A DNA stretch of 64,000 nt, taken from positions 15,252,001 through 15,316,000 of the forward strand of contig JAMPIT010000174.1 in assembly GCA_026261815.1 (NCBI GenBank), in the 5' to 3' direction. The notes under the pieces are model-generated. The model was not told the DNA's origin. It saw nothing but the letters and a program-made list of their open reading frames with translations, and did no database searches. Positions 15,401 to 28,639 of the stretch are shown here, piece by piece (the stretch's first letter is position 1; each line of letters begins with the position of its first letter). This stretch comes from Monarcha castaneiventris obscurior. Lineage: Eukaryota; Chordata; Aves; Passeriformes; Monarchidae. The translations under genes and the position numbers were made by a program.

Positions 15401-16149
15401 ATATACTCCTCTGTACTTCTGACTAATTACAGGACTTTATATGGGCAAATCCCTAATTCCACCTCTTTAATTGAACTATGAAAAAATCAGAAGGTGTTTT
15501 TGAGAATTTTTTTTAATGACAGCAACAACAACAATAAATAATTAATGCCACCACTGCCTAAACTTTCTCGACAGCCAGACAAAATATTCCAAGTACAGAC
15601 ACATCTGTTCACACTTACGTCCTTTGCAGTGAAAACCCTTTCACCAAGTTTGCAAGTGCATGAAAAGGATTTGATCAATCCTGGTCACAAATATATTCAA
15701 GAGTCATTACTGCTCTGGGAAAAGGCATGATGCTTGCCTGGGCAAAGGAGAGTTGGATTTCCAGTGTTACAAGGGACTTGCTCTGCCCCACTGGACAAAA
15801 TACAGTGATGGGAATCCCAGCAATGATGGGAAAGTGGTTATTAGTTTTACCATTTCAAGGTGCAACACCTAAAATTTTATAAGCTGTAAAGGGGTTTCAG
15901 GGTGAAGGTGTCAGAAGATGTGGTATTGGTGGGGAAATTAGACTATTTTGCTGTTATGAATTAATAATAGCAAAACGATTCACTTGACGTTTGAAAGGAG
16001 AACAAAAAATATTAGATTAATACATCACAACATAAGATTAAAAACCCCAAGGAGCTGTTTGCTTAGAGAAATGCAGGAACAGGTGAATCCTGGAGAAGGC
16101 TGGAGGACAAGCCAACCTGCGCCTGGCTGGAAACATTTGTTTTAAATCA

Positions 16150-16480
16150 TGACAAGATCATTTGGTTTAATATTTATAACACAATTACAATGCCTTGTGC
16201 ACATTGCTGGTATAATCTGATTTTACTTGTGACATCTTGCTGCAGCTGAAATTAAAGCCTTGTGGTAATAATTCAAAAAGCACATTTAGACAATCATTAA
16301 TGGCAAGTATGGAACGGGATGTTTATTCAAACACTTATGTGTCTCATTTTGACTTTAATTTGAAGTGGAATTCATTTCTGCAGTGTAAGGACTCCATGTT
16401 TCCAGTATATTAGTCTTATAATATCTCACCAAGTGCAGTGAAACTGGAAATATTTTAGCACTAAAACCAGTAAAAGATAC
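16150..16480. other. Possible conserved non-coding element (texture only)
   Basis: This AT-rich segment is unusually free of homopolymers and rich in homeodomain-type ATTA/TAAT cores and SOX-like ACAAT words, for example around 16280-16310. It has no ORF. The texture resembles conserved enhancers near developmental genes, but conservation cannot be seen from one sequence, so this is inference only. Confidence 0.2.
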
Positions 16481-16540
16481 AGCTAAGAATCAGTATTGAG
16501 ATTCCTGACCAAGGATGTGGCTACTCTGTTGAAACACAAT

Positions 16541-16579
16541 TTTCTTTTCTTTTTTTTTTTTTTTTGGGTGTGTGTGTAT
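16541..16579. repeat. Poly-T tract followed by short (GT)n
   Basis: A T-rich run with a single C interruption is followed by three G and a short GT dinucleotide repeat of about five units. It is simple sequence and probably length-polymorphic. Confidence 0.8.
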
Positions 16580-17624
16580 GAAAAATGCAATTATTTTTCA
16601 AGGAAGATGAACAAAATCTTTGGTGTCAGGTAGGCGTGATCACTGATCAGCACTTCAAATACATGGCAAAATTTCACCAGAATATTTGCTTGCACAGCCA
16701 CAGAGACCAAGTGACAGTAAACCATAAAAAGAAATGTATCTATTAAATGAACAAATCATATAAATCACACAAATTTGTACAAACAGAACAAAAGGGGTAC
16801 ATTACAGAGGGAGAAGTCATCATATATAGTGAAAATATACATTTTTACAGCTTATCAATATTAAAAAGCCACTAATATACACCACACACCCCCTAAAGAA
16901 AGGCGGATATATTTTCTCTGCCTTAGAATCAGAAACAACTTGCATGTATTACCATGATTAAAGAAAATTGTCCTTCCTGTTGAAATATTCTTTTTAAAAT
17001 CATGTATTGTTTGAACTACAATGCTGCTTTAATCAGAGGGTAGAAGAACCCCCCAAAACCATAACCCCACTAAAACCTCCTTCACCTCAGAGTGCAAAAC
17101 CAGTGGCAGAAGATACAAGTGGACTGAGAGCATCTTTTTTAACTCACCAGACATCTCTGCTAAGTGACAGATTACCATATCAGATTTTTTAGTTTCCCTT
17201 CTCTCCACCCTTTTCTCTATCTGCATGATTACAGCATTTTATTGCACCCTCTGACAATATGTAGGCAGGTCTCTCTTCAAAAACCTCTATCGCAGCCTGG
17301 GAGTCTTGTCTAGTTCTATTATTTTATGAAAAGCTTTCTCAGCATAGAAGAATTTGGTCTAAGCTGCTTTCCTGCCTTCCAGATGAAAATGCCTTAAGAT
17401 CACAGCGTTTCTTTCCTCCTACCTCCAAGTTTCCCTCCTCTCATCCCCCAGGTGAAATGTAAAGCAAAAGCCAAACCACCTGCCATGGGTGTAATTGCAC
17501 AGCTGGAAGGAAGCCACAACTGGGATTTTCTCATCAGGTGCACAACTGTGCTGAGCCTCAAAGCAACTTCAACCCGTCGCTCTAAGCTCTGTGGGCTTGG
17601 CTGTGCCAGTATTTCAGTGTCGTT

Positions 17625-17643
17625 TGTCTGTCTGTCTGTCTGT
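17625..17643. repeat. (TGTC)n tetranucleotide microsatellite
   Basis: Four perfect TGTC units plus a partial fifth. No larger repeat is associated. Confidence 0.9.
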
Positions 17644-20600
17644 GGCATGCAGGGAGCGTTCTCGTCTCTGCACCCCAGTTTTCAGTATCCCAGCAGTTTT
17701 CCTTAGGAAAAGGATCGTGTTCTGGCTCCAAAGGTCGTGCTTCTTTCAGCACCTTCCAGACATTGACACACAGATGCAGTTTAGAGGAACTTGCTTACCT
17801 TGGTAATGTTCCAGATAACTCTGTGGCAGTCTCTCTGAAAGACACAAAGGGAGGAAAACTTAGTTTGTGTTTTAAACAGCTATAAAATTTTAAAGACGCC
17901 TTTATACTGCTTGTATTTTATAGGAGTGCAGACACACATCCACAGCTCCGTACACAAACGCGTCACTGGCGGATGCGATGCCCCCCTGATCATATACTAA
18001 AGAATGTGAAAAAGCAGATGATGGAGTGTGATCTAAGGATCTCATCAGAATCAAGTTCTCCGTGGTACAATTACTCATTTTTTTAGGCATAAAATTATCA
18101 CTGTTTCAAATGCCAGCACTGCATGATCTTACATAGACAAAACGTAGCACTGGGCCAATTTTCCAGTGGAAAATGTTCCCTTTTATTTCAGTGCTGCAGC
18201 AAAAGCAAGGCATTAGACAGTTCTACAATCAGGTTATGCACTGAGAAACTACCATGTTAATGTTAAATCTTCTTATGCTGGTCTTAAACAATAGTTGTTT
18301 TCCAAATTTTTGACTTTTCATCCAATTTACGTCTAAAACCCTTTTGTGGGTGTGCGATTTCTTTGAGGGAAGCCGAGTGCAAGATAGTGGAAGTGGGCTA
18401 ATGTGGTGGTTTGTCACATTAAAGCACAATTAAATACATTACCATTTCCTATGTACATAGTCCTTAAAATACATCCCAGATCTACCACTACTGTGTGTCC
18501 TTGTTTCCCCCCCCAGAACATTTGCCTAGACCTTATCCAAGCATCAGGAAAACAGCTGGATAGCTCTGCTTCTCATTTCTCTCCCATACATAGGACCAGC
18601 AGGGATTCATAAGGGGGCTCATTGTCTTAGACTTGACCAGATGTCCATCTCATTCTACAGGTTTCTTGTCCAGTTATAAAATTTATGTCCAGATTATATA
18701 AATTTACTGCATGAAAGGCAACTCGTGAGCTCATACCCTGCTTGCCTCAGCTGAGATACAAATTGCAAAATTTCACCTCTGTAGATGGAACCTATGGTAT
18801 GGGACAATTCTCAGCATAATATTCTCTTATTATTCTTGACAGCTGAGGAAGAGAAAATCCTTTCATCCGCTTTCTCAGTTGGAGGGGAATCTTTTTCATA
18901 AGAGTAGGTGGTAGTAATTAAGATAGGTCCCAAAATCTTTCTTGCCTTAACAATTTCCAAACTATGGATCTAGTGATCTCTTTGTATGGAACCAAACCCA
19001 CACATTTTTGTTGCAAGAGTATGAACGTTTCTCCATGTTATGAAGTCACTTTTCTTGATGGGGCAACTACAGAGTTAATATATTAAAACCACAATAATTC
19101 AGAGCTCCTCTCCAGGAGATCTTTCTAGATCCCCCATGCTTTTTTGGCACTATATGAACTATGAGCAGCTATGAGGGTATAATTTTTTAGTTTATAAATT
19201 ATTATTTTTATATTGGACATCCCACAGTGACACCCAGGCTTTTTCCTTAATGGTTACACTGGCAATTGTAGTCTCCATTACAGTGTCAGAAGAGATGAAA
19301 TGGTCCCTCTAAACATGCCTGGCTTTGCATTTTCAGAGTGTCTATCTCCAAGCTGTGCAGTTTGCTGGGCACAGAAGGTTGCCTTAAACCTCCCAGTGCT
19401 TTGCTTCAAAAGGCACAGATTCAAAAGGCACTGTGTTTGGTGGTTGCAAAGAAGATTAAACAAGAAATAAAAAATGGCTCATACCCTTTTCTTGCATGCA
19501 ACATTCATCAAGAGTCCAGCAGATATTTAAGCCCCCTCAGAAAAAAACAGTTCCCACCCCAGCTAAGGCAGACAGGTATACATTTAGCAGGTGTTTCTGA
19601 TGAACAAAGTCCATGATATAAATGACATCAAAGGTGACAGCCAGGAGCAAGAGGAAGTGAATGTAAAGAGATAAGAAAATGGAATTAGAGTGGAGCAATA
19701 CAGTCTGGGATTCTATGGAGTTATTTGATACATCTGTACATTTTAGATGTTTTATTTTCATTAAACTCCTGCACACTGGTATCACACCACCTTATTTTCC
19801 AAGCCCTACTCATGATTTATACAATTCAAAGAATTAATATGATATTTTTTGTAACCTATCAAAAAACCAAATCACTAAATGGTTCCAACAGTCAGGACTT
19901 TTTCCCTTTCCACCCTTAATCCCACACATCATCTCTTTTCATTGAAATGCTTTTTTCTTGAAGGAAAGAACCTGGATCTGGGCTTCTCTTTGTTTCTTCT
20001 TCTAAAGGGGCTCCATAGCCTTTAGCTACCCATTACTGTTCTAATAACAGAATGGCACAAATCTTATTGCTTTAGGGTATGGAAGCACATTTTGTAAAAT
20101 AGCAGTTGCTCACCCAGCTTAAAGAGACAACCTGGCAAATCGTGGGTGAGTACTGCAGGAAGCATCAGGAAGCAGAATCATGTAGGTTTAAAAGAGGATG
20201 TTAAACTGGAACCACACTCTCAGCTTCTGAGCAGAGCAGTGAGTGATTGGTGCACCCAAATTTCTAAAGATTTTCATTCTTGTTAAATAACCCTCTCTAT
20301 AAGAGATTGTGGAAACAATTATTAAATAGTCAATGCAGTGGTAAAAAAATCTGAATGTGATCAGAATGTTAAACAAAGACACTGCAGATCTTTAACATAT
20401 ACATTTTTAATGTAATTAATTGCATTGACAATTTCACATTTAGTCAGATCAGATTCAATTTTTGAGCAAAAAATATGTAGGGTAAGAATTTTTGAAATAC
20501 AGATCCAACTCAAATAAAACTCAAGCTTCACAAGTAAAAGAAGTCTGATTACTTCCCAACTGTCCAAAGATTTCATTGCTTCTCATCAGCTCAGTAAACA

Positions 20601-21955
20601 CTGATGCCATAAAAACAAATTAACCCCCCTTTAGATTATGAAACTAAAAATATTATTTTCCCAGAAAACAAACACAATTATCCCCACTATGCCATTGGAA
20701 GTAAATGGAACATGGGCTGCTGAAGACGGTTAATGTCCACTGTAAGTGTTCCTATAAATATCAGGAATTGAAGCACCACTCTATAAATATATTTCATGAG
20801 AGTTTAAAAAAGAAAATCTTTTGAAGCAAATTACTCATCAAGAAAACCCTTAAAGTTTATTTAGAGATAATAGATAGTCATTCTGTAGTCATTCAAGAAA
20901 CTGAAACCAGACTTGTACAACCAGTTTTCAGACCCCTAGTACTCCCCATTGACACACACAATAAATATAACTCAGAATTTACTGTATATACAGGAAACAA
21001 AAAATTCTTGGATGGAAACAAGAGGATAATACTCAAAGGGAGAATGAATATAAGATCATGTATTTTTACATCCTGCCTGCGATATGAAAGAATGACCTTA
21101 AAAAAGAGTGAGGATGGAAGCTTGAATGCTTTGTCAGAGCTGCCCTGAATTCCACTGAAATCAGCTCCAATGCAAATGGGATGAGCTAATGCACAACCGT
21201 GCTAAGGCCAGGGGAGGACCAGGCTGAAGATCCTGGAAAAGCTGTTACAAGGAAGGTGACATTAGGGAAGAGCAGGGCAGTGTCTACAGGAAGCTCATTT
21301 ACAATTTCCAAGCATTTTTTGTTCAGCTGTAAAGGACAGATTTGGGACAACATGATCTGTGCATATGGAAGATGTAGGTGCTGTTGAAACCAGGACAGTG
21401 CTGGGTGGGAGATCTGCACCCCAAAATATTACAACCTCCCATGGGGTCTTCCAAAGAAGCAAAATGCAGGTTTACAAATTGTTTCTGAGACCTGTGAGGA
21501 GCTTTGACTGACTGCAGAGGCTCTGCACTCTCAAGAGGACCACGTAGCTCTTACCAAAGCCCAGAGAGCCAGTGTGGGTGAACCAAGCACCACGCAGGCA
21601 GTTTATCATTTCTCTCTACAGGCTGAGAAATCCTTCCCGTAGGATTGGAGTAGGATGTATACCAAAGCAGAAAAGTATAAATATTTTAGTCAAAACCTTA
21701 CAGTGAAGTGGAAGTGGGAAGATCTGCATAAAAATCAGCAAACAGACTTTACTGCCTAATAGTTCTGTTTAAAAAGAGTTGTTCAGGAAGAACTCTTCAT
21801 AATATCTGGAAAGTGTTGTGTTTATATTAAATGTTTTGTTCACTGAGAAATCATACAGTGCTCTGCTCTCAGAGGCTGATTGGCAGCTGTTGTTACCCAC
21901 CTACAGGCAGGATTTGGCACAACACAGCTCTGAAGTTTGACTCTGCAATGTTTTG

Positions 21956-22124
21956 CAGGTTGCCCAGAGAGGCTGTGGCTGCCCCATCCCTCGAAGTGTT
22001 TAAGGCCAGGTTGGATGGGGCTTGGATCAACCTGGGATAGGGGAAGGAGTCCCTGCCCATGGCAGGGGGCTTGGAACGAGATGATCTTTAAGGTCCATTT
22101 CAACCCAAACCATTTGATGATTTT
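21956..22124 (+). mobile_element. CR1 LINE, 3' end fragment
   Basis: This is a 5'-truncated CR1 non-LTR retrotransposon copy of about 170 bp, containing the last codons of ORF2 and the short 3' UTR. One plus frame reads PREAVAAPSLEVFKARLDG and ends at a TAG at 22038-22040, which is the expected C-terminus of the CR1 reverse-transcriptase protein. The UTR shows the family words for 'CCCATGGCAGGGGG', 'GATCTTTAAGGTCC' and 'CAACCCAAACCA'. The 3' end is degenerate (TTTGATGATT instead of a clean ATTCTATG unit). The left boundary is where similarity to CR1 starts by eye. The ORF2 tail is still open and the copy is close to the family pattern, so it is among the better preserved copies in the window. 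Confidence 0.9.
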
Positions 22125-25100
22125 TGCTGCGTTTCTGAAGAGATGTAAACTGAGGCACAAGAGACAGGGCAGGTTTTAAAGTGCAGCTGAGGTCATCTGA
22201 TATATACTGGGCTAAATGCACACCAGTAACCTGAGCAAGTACCGAGTTCAAACCATAATAAGTCAAGACTACACTTAGAAATCATTTAATTCTGCAGGAT
22301 CATGACCCTTCATGATTTGGAAGCTTTAGGTCTCCACCGAGAACAATTTTTGTTCTGAAAAGGAAAGCATATGGATTCTAGCTAAGCAATCTGTCGGGGC
22401 GCTGGGGAAGATGCAAAAAAAGGCAGCAACACATTCTTGCAATCGTGTTACCGTTCTTCCTTTTTCCATCTCACACTTTGGGGAGAGGATAAAGCCCGCC
22501 TACGGCACAAAAGGCACATGAGGATAAAGGCGAAGCTGGAGAAGGGATATATATGGTGTGCTAATAAGAATGCAGCTCAAATGCAAGCAGAAAAGCCCCA
22601 GGATGCTGAACAGGGGATTCTTCCAGTTTGGAACGAGGTGAGTCCTAAACTTGAGTCCTAACCCTGAGGTCTTGGTTTTAGACATCAGAGCCAGCAGTCA
22701 ACATTTCAACAAGGAGGGTTAAAAGGTCCTGTCTTCTCCAGGACAGGTGAAAACTTCCATTACTTGTGCTCATTTTCTTAAAGAAAAAAAAAAAAAACAA
22801 AAACAAAAAAAAAAAACCCACCCAATAGATTAAGCAGATATTTCTGATTTGGGTGAAACATTCAACCCTTTAATAAACAGAATCCCAGAGCTGACACAAG
22901 CATTGATCTTACTCGAAGGGATATATTTGTAAACAGAAAAAAGTACACGCTGAAGAGAAAAGAAGTATTTTGGATGATGGCTTGAAAAGTTATGAGTTTT
23001 TTTTCCAGGAATATCCATTGGGCATAACTGGATAATGCCAAGGGTGCGGATGCGTGTGACAAATTGCAATAATGTTGATAACTAGGAAGATCTACTTTGA
23101 AATATTTCCAAATATTTCATAACCACGAGTTGTTCTTTGCCCAGGGGCAAATCTGACTTGCCAGAACAAACAACTCACCTGATGCTTTTGACCACTTTTT
23201 CCTGGCTCTGCCTACACACAGACACTGCACCATTGGCTGAGCCACACAAGAAAATCAGGGTAGAGAAGGCTCCAAAATTTGTGGTTGAACAACACCCCTC
23301 AACCAGACCACCAATAAAGCTTTTCTAATTGTAGGGTCCACAATTGCAGACACATTCTCTTCTCCTAGACATGCATCAGTAATGTGGCAAGATAGCCACT
23401 AATTGTCAGTATAAGGCAGAACTAAAGAAGAGTTTACAAAGGGATAAGAAGGATTTTCCACTCAAAGCAGGGGAGAACAGATGAAGAGGAACTTTAAATT
23501 AGCTTTAAAAGGAAGGTCATATCAGGAGGAATATAATTACTTTCTCAGAGTTTCACCAAGACTTGGGAGTCAATGCCTCTACTCTTGCAGAATGGTGCAG
23601 TGGGATTTTTAATGACCACAAATGGTCAGGGCATTGATTTCACATTCCAGGTGAAAAATGGCACCTACAAAGACACATTGTTGTCTCTGCTCTTCCTAAA
23701 ATCACATTGGGGACTGCGTCTGCCTTGACTTGGAAGAATTAATAGTGTGTATTGAAATACCATTGTGAGACACAAGATATTTCACTGGTCTTAAATTGGA
23801 TAGTTTCTCAGATTTGTTAGCGTGCAGCAACATAAACTGGCTACATTTGGATAAAATACAGGGTTTAAATTCTGGATTCAGTTTTGCTATGATTAATTTG
23901 ATAGATTTCATAGAATGTTTTGTTTTCTCCATATCAAATGCTTTTTCCCTATCTTTTTGGTAGAATTGTTCCCTATGCCAACTAGAGATGAAAATGGTCA
24001 AAACCAATTTCATCTTTTAAAACCCTTAAACTATTGAAAACGATCAAGCTTTCTAACTGATACTTCTGTAAGTATTCTTTCACACAGTAAGCAGCAAATA
24101 AATACAATGCCATTTTAAAGCTTCACACCGAGCTTAGCTACCTAACAGGGATCACACATTTGCAGCAGAAATTCTGCATAAACAGTCTCTGAATGTGCTA
24201 TTTAAGTACAAGCTAAATAGTCTTTTTTTAGGAAGTGATGTAACAAGTTCATATGTAAAAATCTATTTCTATGCAATGTGACATTCTGGAAGATTAGCTG
24301 ACTGAGATAAAGGACATGAACAAACATGCTTGTTGTTTTCTCCCACGATTATTTTTAAAAGCCGCATTTTTCAGTATTCTAAATTTGCTACTTCTGAATT
24401 TTTTATTCCTCCTTAGGTATGAGGAAGGAAATCTCTATGTATTCAGTGATTCACCTGCCACCAAAACTGTTCAAGTCCAGTGTACATACTGTGTACAAAT
24501 AATACCCCAAATAAAACCTGCCCTCATCACTGTGACTAGTTTATATATTTTATAAATATTAAGTTTTTATTTAACCTTCACCCCAATGTCTTCGAAGACA
24601 GCAATATTATAACTTGCAAGTCAAAGCATAATTCAGGCCAAATTCTCACTCCTTGCAATTTAACTACAACTCCCAGCTCAGATTTTGGCCCCTTGTTCAA
24701 CTACCCACCAAGGACATCAGATGAAACTTCTGTCTCATACATCTTTTGCTCTGGAATTAAAGAGCAAGATAGAGATTAAAGATGGAAGAAACACAGCAGT
24801 GTCAATTTTAGACACTGGTAATGGGGGCGTGGATGGGATGCAATTCAGCCAGGGCCATCAGGAAGAAATGCCAGGGCGTGAAGAAGAAATGAAGATCCCA
24901 CTCTAGTGCTTTGCTCCAAGGTCCGACCCTGCCTTTGTGGATGTGGCTGTTGCCATGTTTTCTCAGTCAAGTGTTTTGAAAGTTAACAGCTTGGAAATGA
25001 AGAAAAAAAGCACTATGGGAACAGGATTTGGCTCTCTAGGACACAGCAAGCAGCAGGAAGAACATGGGGGAGAATCCACCATAGTACTGACTCCAACACC

Positions 25101-25491
25101 CTCACCCTGTTAGTACAGGAAGAGAAAGAAGTGATGCACAGGCAACTGCCTCAGGGAGCTCAGCAGGAGGAAAATACCCTCTGTCTCTCTCCAAAATGAG
25201 GAGAAAGATCATCCAAAACAGAGCAGATGTTCCTCCCCATATGCTCATTGAACCTGCTGTAATCTCCCTGGGTAGAAAATCTTACACATTTGGTATTTGA
25301 CTGACCTGTAGCTCATGCTACAGTGCCACTGGTGCAGTGTTACTTTGCCACCACCTCTTCTCACCATGCCAAGGAAAGGAGGGGAATCACACCCAAAGTC
25401 TCAGCAGCAACTTCAGGTCAAACTTAGTTGAACAAATATAGAACTGCGGGAAAATTCTGGGCCATGTGCTAATTCTACAGAATAATTTTCG
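22125..25491. other. Gene-free stretch
   Basis: No recognisable gene or repeat family beyond an A-rich tract. A short ORF (22437-22661) contains a donor-like GAG|GTGAGT at about 22636, but there is no recognisable product and no convincing acceptor, so it is not called an exon. Confidence 0.5.
22781..22817. repeat. A-rich low-complexity tract
   Basis: An almost pure A run with a few C interruptions, leading into CCCACCC. It is not attached to a recognisable element. Confidence 0.85.
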
Positions 25492-25839
25492 GAGTCATAA
25501 AACAGTTTGGGCTGGAAGACCATCCCATGGGCAGGGAACCTTCTACTAGACCAGGTTGTTCAAAGCCCCATCCAACCTGGCCTTGAACACTTCCAGAGAT
25601 GGGGCATCCACAGCTTCTCTGGGCAACCTGTGCCAGGGCCGCACCGCACCCACAGGGAAGAATTTCTTCCTAATATCTAGTATAAGTCTACCCTCTTCAG
25701 TTTAAATCCCTTACCCCTTCTATCACAACACTCCCCAATAAAGAGTTCCTCCTCTTTCTTTTAGGTCCTGTCTGGTGCTGGAAGGTGCTATAGGGCTGCA
25801 TGGAGCCTTCTCTTCTCCAGGCTGGGCAACCCCAAGAAG
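25492..25839 (-). mobile_element. CR1 LINE, 3' end fragment (antisense)
   Basis: This is a roughly 350-bp CR1 fragment in reverse orientation. Reading the plus strand, the reverse complement of the CR1 3' UTR comes first (GGTTGTTCAAAGCCCC, then CATCCAACCTGGCCTTGAAC). The antisense of the ORF2 C-terminal region follows ('AAGAATTTCTTCCTAATATCT', then 'CTTCTCTTCTCCAGGCTG' near 25810). A block of about 30 bp of the usual 3' UTR appears to be missing between 25520 and 25530, where the sequence jumps from the terminal region to CCCATGGGCAGGG. Both ends are eye estimates. The coding part is broken by stops, so this is an old, dead copy. Confidence 0.9.
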
Positions 25840-26637
25840 CCATACCTTCGCAAGGTTGCATGAGATATATGCGAAAAGACATAGAAATTATTCAAGTTCT
25901 ATAGATGGTGATAGCCTAGATTATTTCCTTAGTTTCTGACATGTTGTACAGGGCTTCAGTAAGTATCTTCTGATATTTAAGACTTTATCTGACTTGTGTA
26001 GGGTGAGAGTCCCAGTTATGTGTACAATTTACACGAGTGTCTTTGTGATGAGCCATTGGTTGGGTCAAATGTTGATGTCTTCAGTGATGAATGCTGAAAA
26101 GAAAAAGCCACCCTAACAACTGTTTTCTACTGAATGCCCACACCTCATTCTTCCTGCCCATATTTCTCTCACAAATCTCACAATGCCAACAGTTCAAAAC
26201 TCTGGTGTTCCCTGGTGCCAGATGCTTTCACTAATATACACGAACTTCAAGCCACTAAAAAAGTTTGGAGGCTTTATTTAAACTTATTTCAGAGAAGTAA
26301 GTAACTCTTGATTGTCTGCCAAGAAATACCAAGATTGGAAATGGCATCTCATCCCAGTCTCAAAATACTTTACTGAAGATAAACAGCTTGGATACTTCAG
26401 CTATTATGTATTCAAATAGTTACTCATTTTCTTAGCCGAGGCAGACTGGGCTGAGATGGGCATTTGGGGATCTCTGAAGTTTTGTGAAGCTGAAGGACTT
26501 CTAGAACAAAGTGAGATGCTAAGTATAGGTACCTTGGGAGAACTAACATAAGTTAGGAAGGGGATCGTCTTGTTTGCCCAGTTCAGTATGCAAAAGTACA
26601 GGCATTGGCAACTACCAGGGAAAAAAACCATTAATAA

Positions 26638-26708
26638 AACCAAGCAAATTAAAAAAAAACCTCAAACCAACAAAAACACCCCCAAAACCAATACACCCCC
26701 AAAAAATT
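26638..26708. repeat. A/C-rich low-complexity tract
   Basis: About 70 bases almost without G or T, made of A runs alternating with CC/CCCC blocks. This is a simple A-rich pattern. No retroposon body is recognised upstream. Confidence 0.7.
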
Positions 26709-26924
26709 CCACAAATCTCCAGGCTTTGAGTGATTGCAGGATCTTCCCACTTTCAGTTTTGAGAGCAGTGAACTATCGCTGTATTTTTCCACTCAGAAGG
26801 AGCAAATTGCAGAAATTCCACAAGGTCAACTCCTGCTGAAGTTCCACGCTGTAGGAGGGATGCTGAACATGGCCACACACTGTACCATGGGCAGATGCAA
26901 ACTCCCCTGCCTACACTGCCAGCT

Positions 26925-27177
26925 ATGGAAACAGAAACCAGCTCTGAAAATTGCTGCCACTACCCTAACCCTGACTCTGGAGAAGCATTCAATGGCTTTG
27001 GAAAAGGCCCTGCTCTTCTACAGCAGAGTTTTTATCAGACGGATACAGGAACTACTGAAAACAGCTTGTCTACCTGGAACATGAGTATAGCCAACATTTC
27101 CTTCAGACATCTGTCCATATTGTCTTTTCATCTACCTGCTGGAATAGTAACTTCCTTTTTTCTGGTTGTTAGTCAAG
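26925..27177 (+). other. Candidate coding exon, unrecognised product
   Basis: In one plus frame the sequence is open from 26772 to the stop at about 27192. From the ATG at 26925 it reads METETSSENCCHYPNPD and continues for about 84 codons, ending at CAAG|GTAAGT, a full-consensus 5' splice donor with GT at 27178. The encoded peptide has a polar, acidic N-terminal half, two N-glycosylation-type sequons (NMS, NIS) and a hydrophobic stretch of about 25 residues just before the donor, as an extracellular segment leading into a membrane helix might. Against it, I recognise no family, no upstream promoter or acceptor is obvious, another frame is also open across the same bases (26734-27084), and donor-like sites occur by chance. 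It could equally be a non-coding RNA exon or nothing. Confidence 0.2.
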
Positions 27178-27787
27178 GTAAGTTTACTTCTTAGCTCCTT
27201 TCTGTCCTGACATCTCCTCCTCGTAATCAAAAATACAATGATGCCAGATTGAAATACAGAATAGGAAAAATGTAAAAAGAACTCTGAACAGGCCTGCCAG
27301 CCAGCAGTCTCTGTCCCATTAGCTGCAGTTCAAAACAGTCCTCATACTATTTCCATAAATACTGCGGTATCTTCTGGAGTATCTCAGCACGAACTGCAAC
27401 AGATGTTGGACGCTATTATCTCTTCATTCTTGCTCATTTGTTGTTCATCTGTTATTTTTTGCCTCTTTTTTTTTCCCTCTTGCCACCTGTCCTCCCACAA
27501 ATCAGAAATGTTAAGAACAACACAGTCAAGTTTTGTTCTTATTGTTCTGTCTACCACTGACCAAAATTAATGGGACAGGAGAAGAAAAGAGATTAAGATC
27601 TAACTCCCTGTTGTATTTCTGACCTTAAAAGGATGGGTTGAGTTTATTTTTGACAACCCTAACCAGAGAGAATAAATCTGCTGAGCTGTCCACCTCAGAA
27701 AATTGAAGTGCACAAGTACCATTGCTCTCTAACAAGTTCGTAAATGTTACTGAACAATATATCGATGGTGTTGTAAAATTACAATAT

Positions 27788-27814
27788 AAAGTGTTTTAAA
27801 GTGTTTTAAAGTGT
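27788..27814. repeat. Short tandem repeat, 10-bp unit
   Basis: The unit AAAGTGTTTT is present in 2.7 perfect copies. This is probably a replication-slippage product. Confidence 0.9.
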
Positions 27815-28639
27815 AAGTTACCAATGATATAAATCTAGAAGCAAGCCCTTTTCTCCCCAGCCACATCCAAATCCAAAGATGTTAAGATAGTACTTTAATG
27901 GCAAAAACTATTAGGCTGCAATATGTAGCAGGTTCATCTATTAATCATCAGACCATTTATGTTCTGTAATTCTACCACAGTTAAATAACATGGACTACTA
28001 AGTACCTGAATCGGCTATTAGCAACCATTCCTGCTCATTAAAACTCACTTATTTAGACTTTAGCAATGGTAAATGTAACCAGCCCCAGAGGAGTGTCACA
28101 GTGCTTGGAAATGGCACATTAAGCTTCATTTACCCAGCTACACTTGAAGGCAGAGGGGGAAGGGAAAAATACAGTGACAGTCCATAACAAAACTCAGAAG
28201 CTTTTTGAAGCTGCATTAAGAAAATGACAAATCTTACAAAGAGAGCCATAAAGCTTCCTCAAGTACAACAGTTCGGCAAGGAGCTATTTATCATAGTTTG
28301 TTGAAAAGACTCCTACGTTTGATACTATTGGACTGTGAGAGATGATTATTAAATGTAATTACAGAAATAGCACAGAAATAATAGTTTATTGCAGAGCATA
28401 AGCAACACTGTATTAACAAAGAAGAGTGGGGAACATGTTCAGCATTTGCAATGGTATCATTAGCTTTTCTGGGAACACATACACAAATGTATACACATTT
28501 GATTCCATGTTGGCTTCTACTAACCAGAATTATCCTTCAAGAATTTCTTGTCTGGGTCAATGCATCTGTCGATACTTGGAGTGAGAAAACAGGAGCCAAA
28601 GTGGATTGCTATTTGGGTGTCAGCTTTTATTCCTTTCCT

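Larger units (their letters stand above)
1..21955. other. Gene-free, AT-rich single-copy stretch
   Basis: No recognisable gene, transposon copy or structural RNA is visible in this stretch on either strand. ORFs are short (mostly 60-100 codons), overlap each other on opposite strands and resemble no family I know. It contains several short low-complexity runs, listed separately where notable, and one AT-rich segment around 16150-16480 with a possible conserved-element texture. A slightly GC-richer patch at about 9280-9760 carries a 153-codon minus-strand ORF without recognisable domains. The stretch is best described as intergenic or intronic. Confidence 0.6.

Noticed and set aside
22437..22661. 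Short ORF containing a GAG|GTGAGT donor-like site
   Set aside because: The peptide is unrecognised and no convincing acceptor lies upstream. Single donor matches are common by chance.
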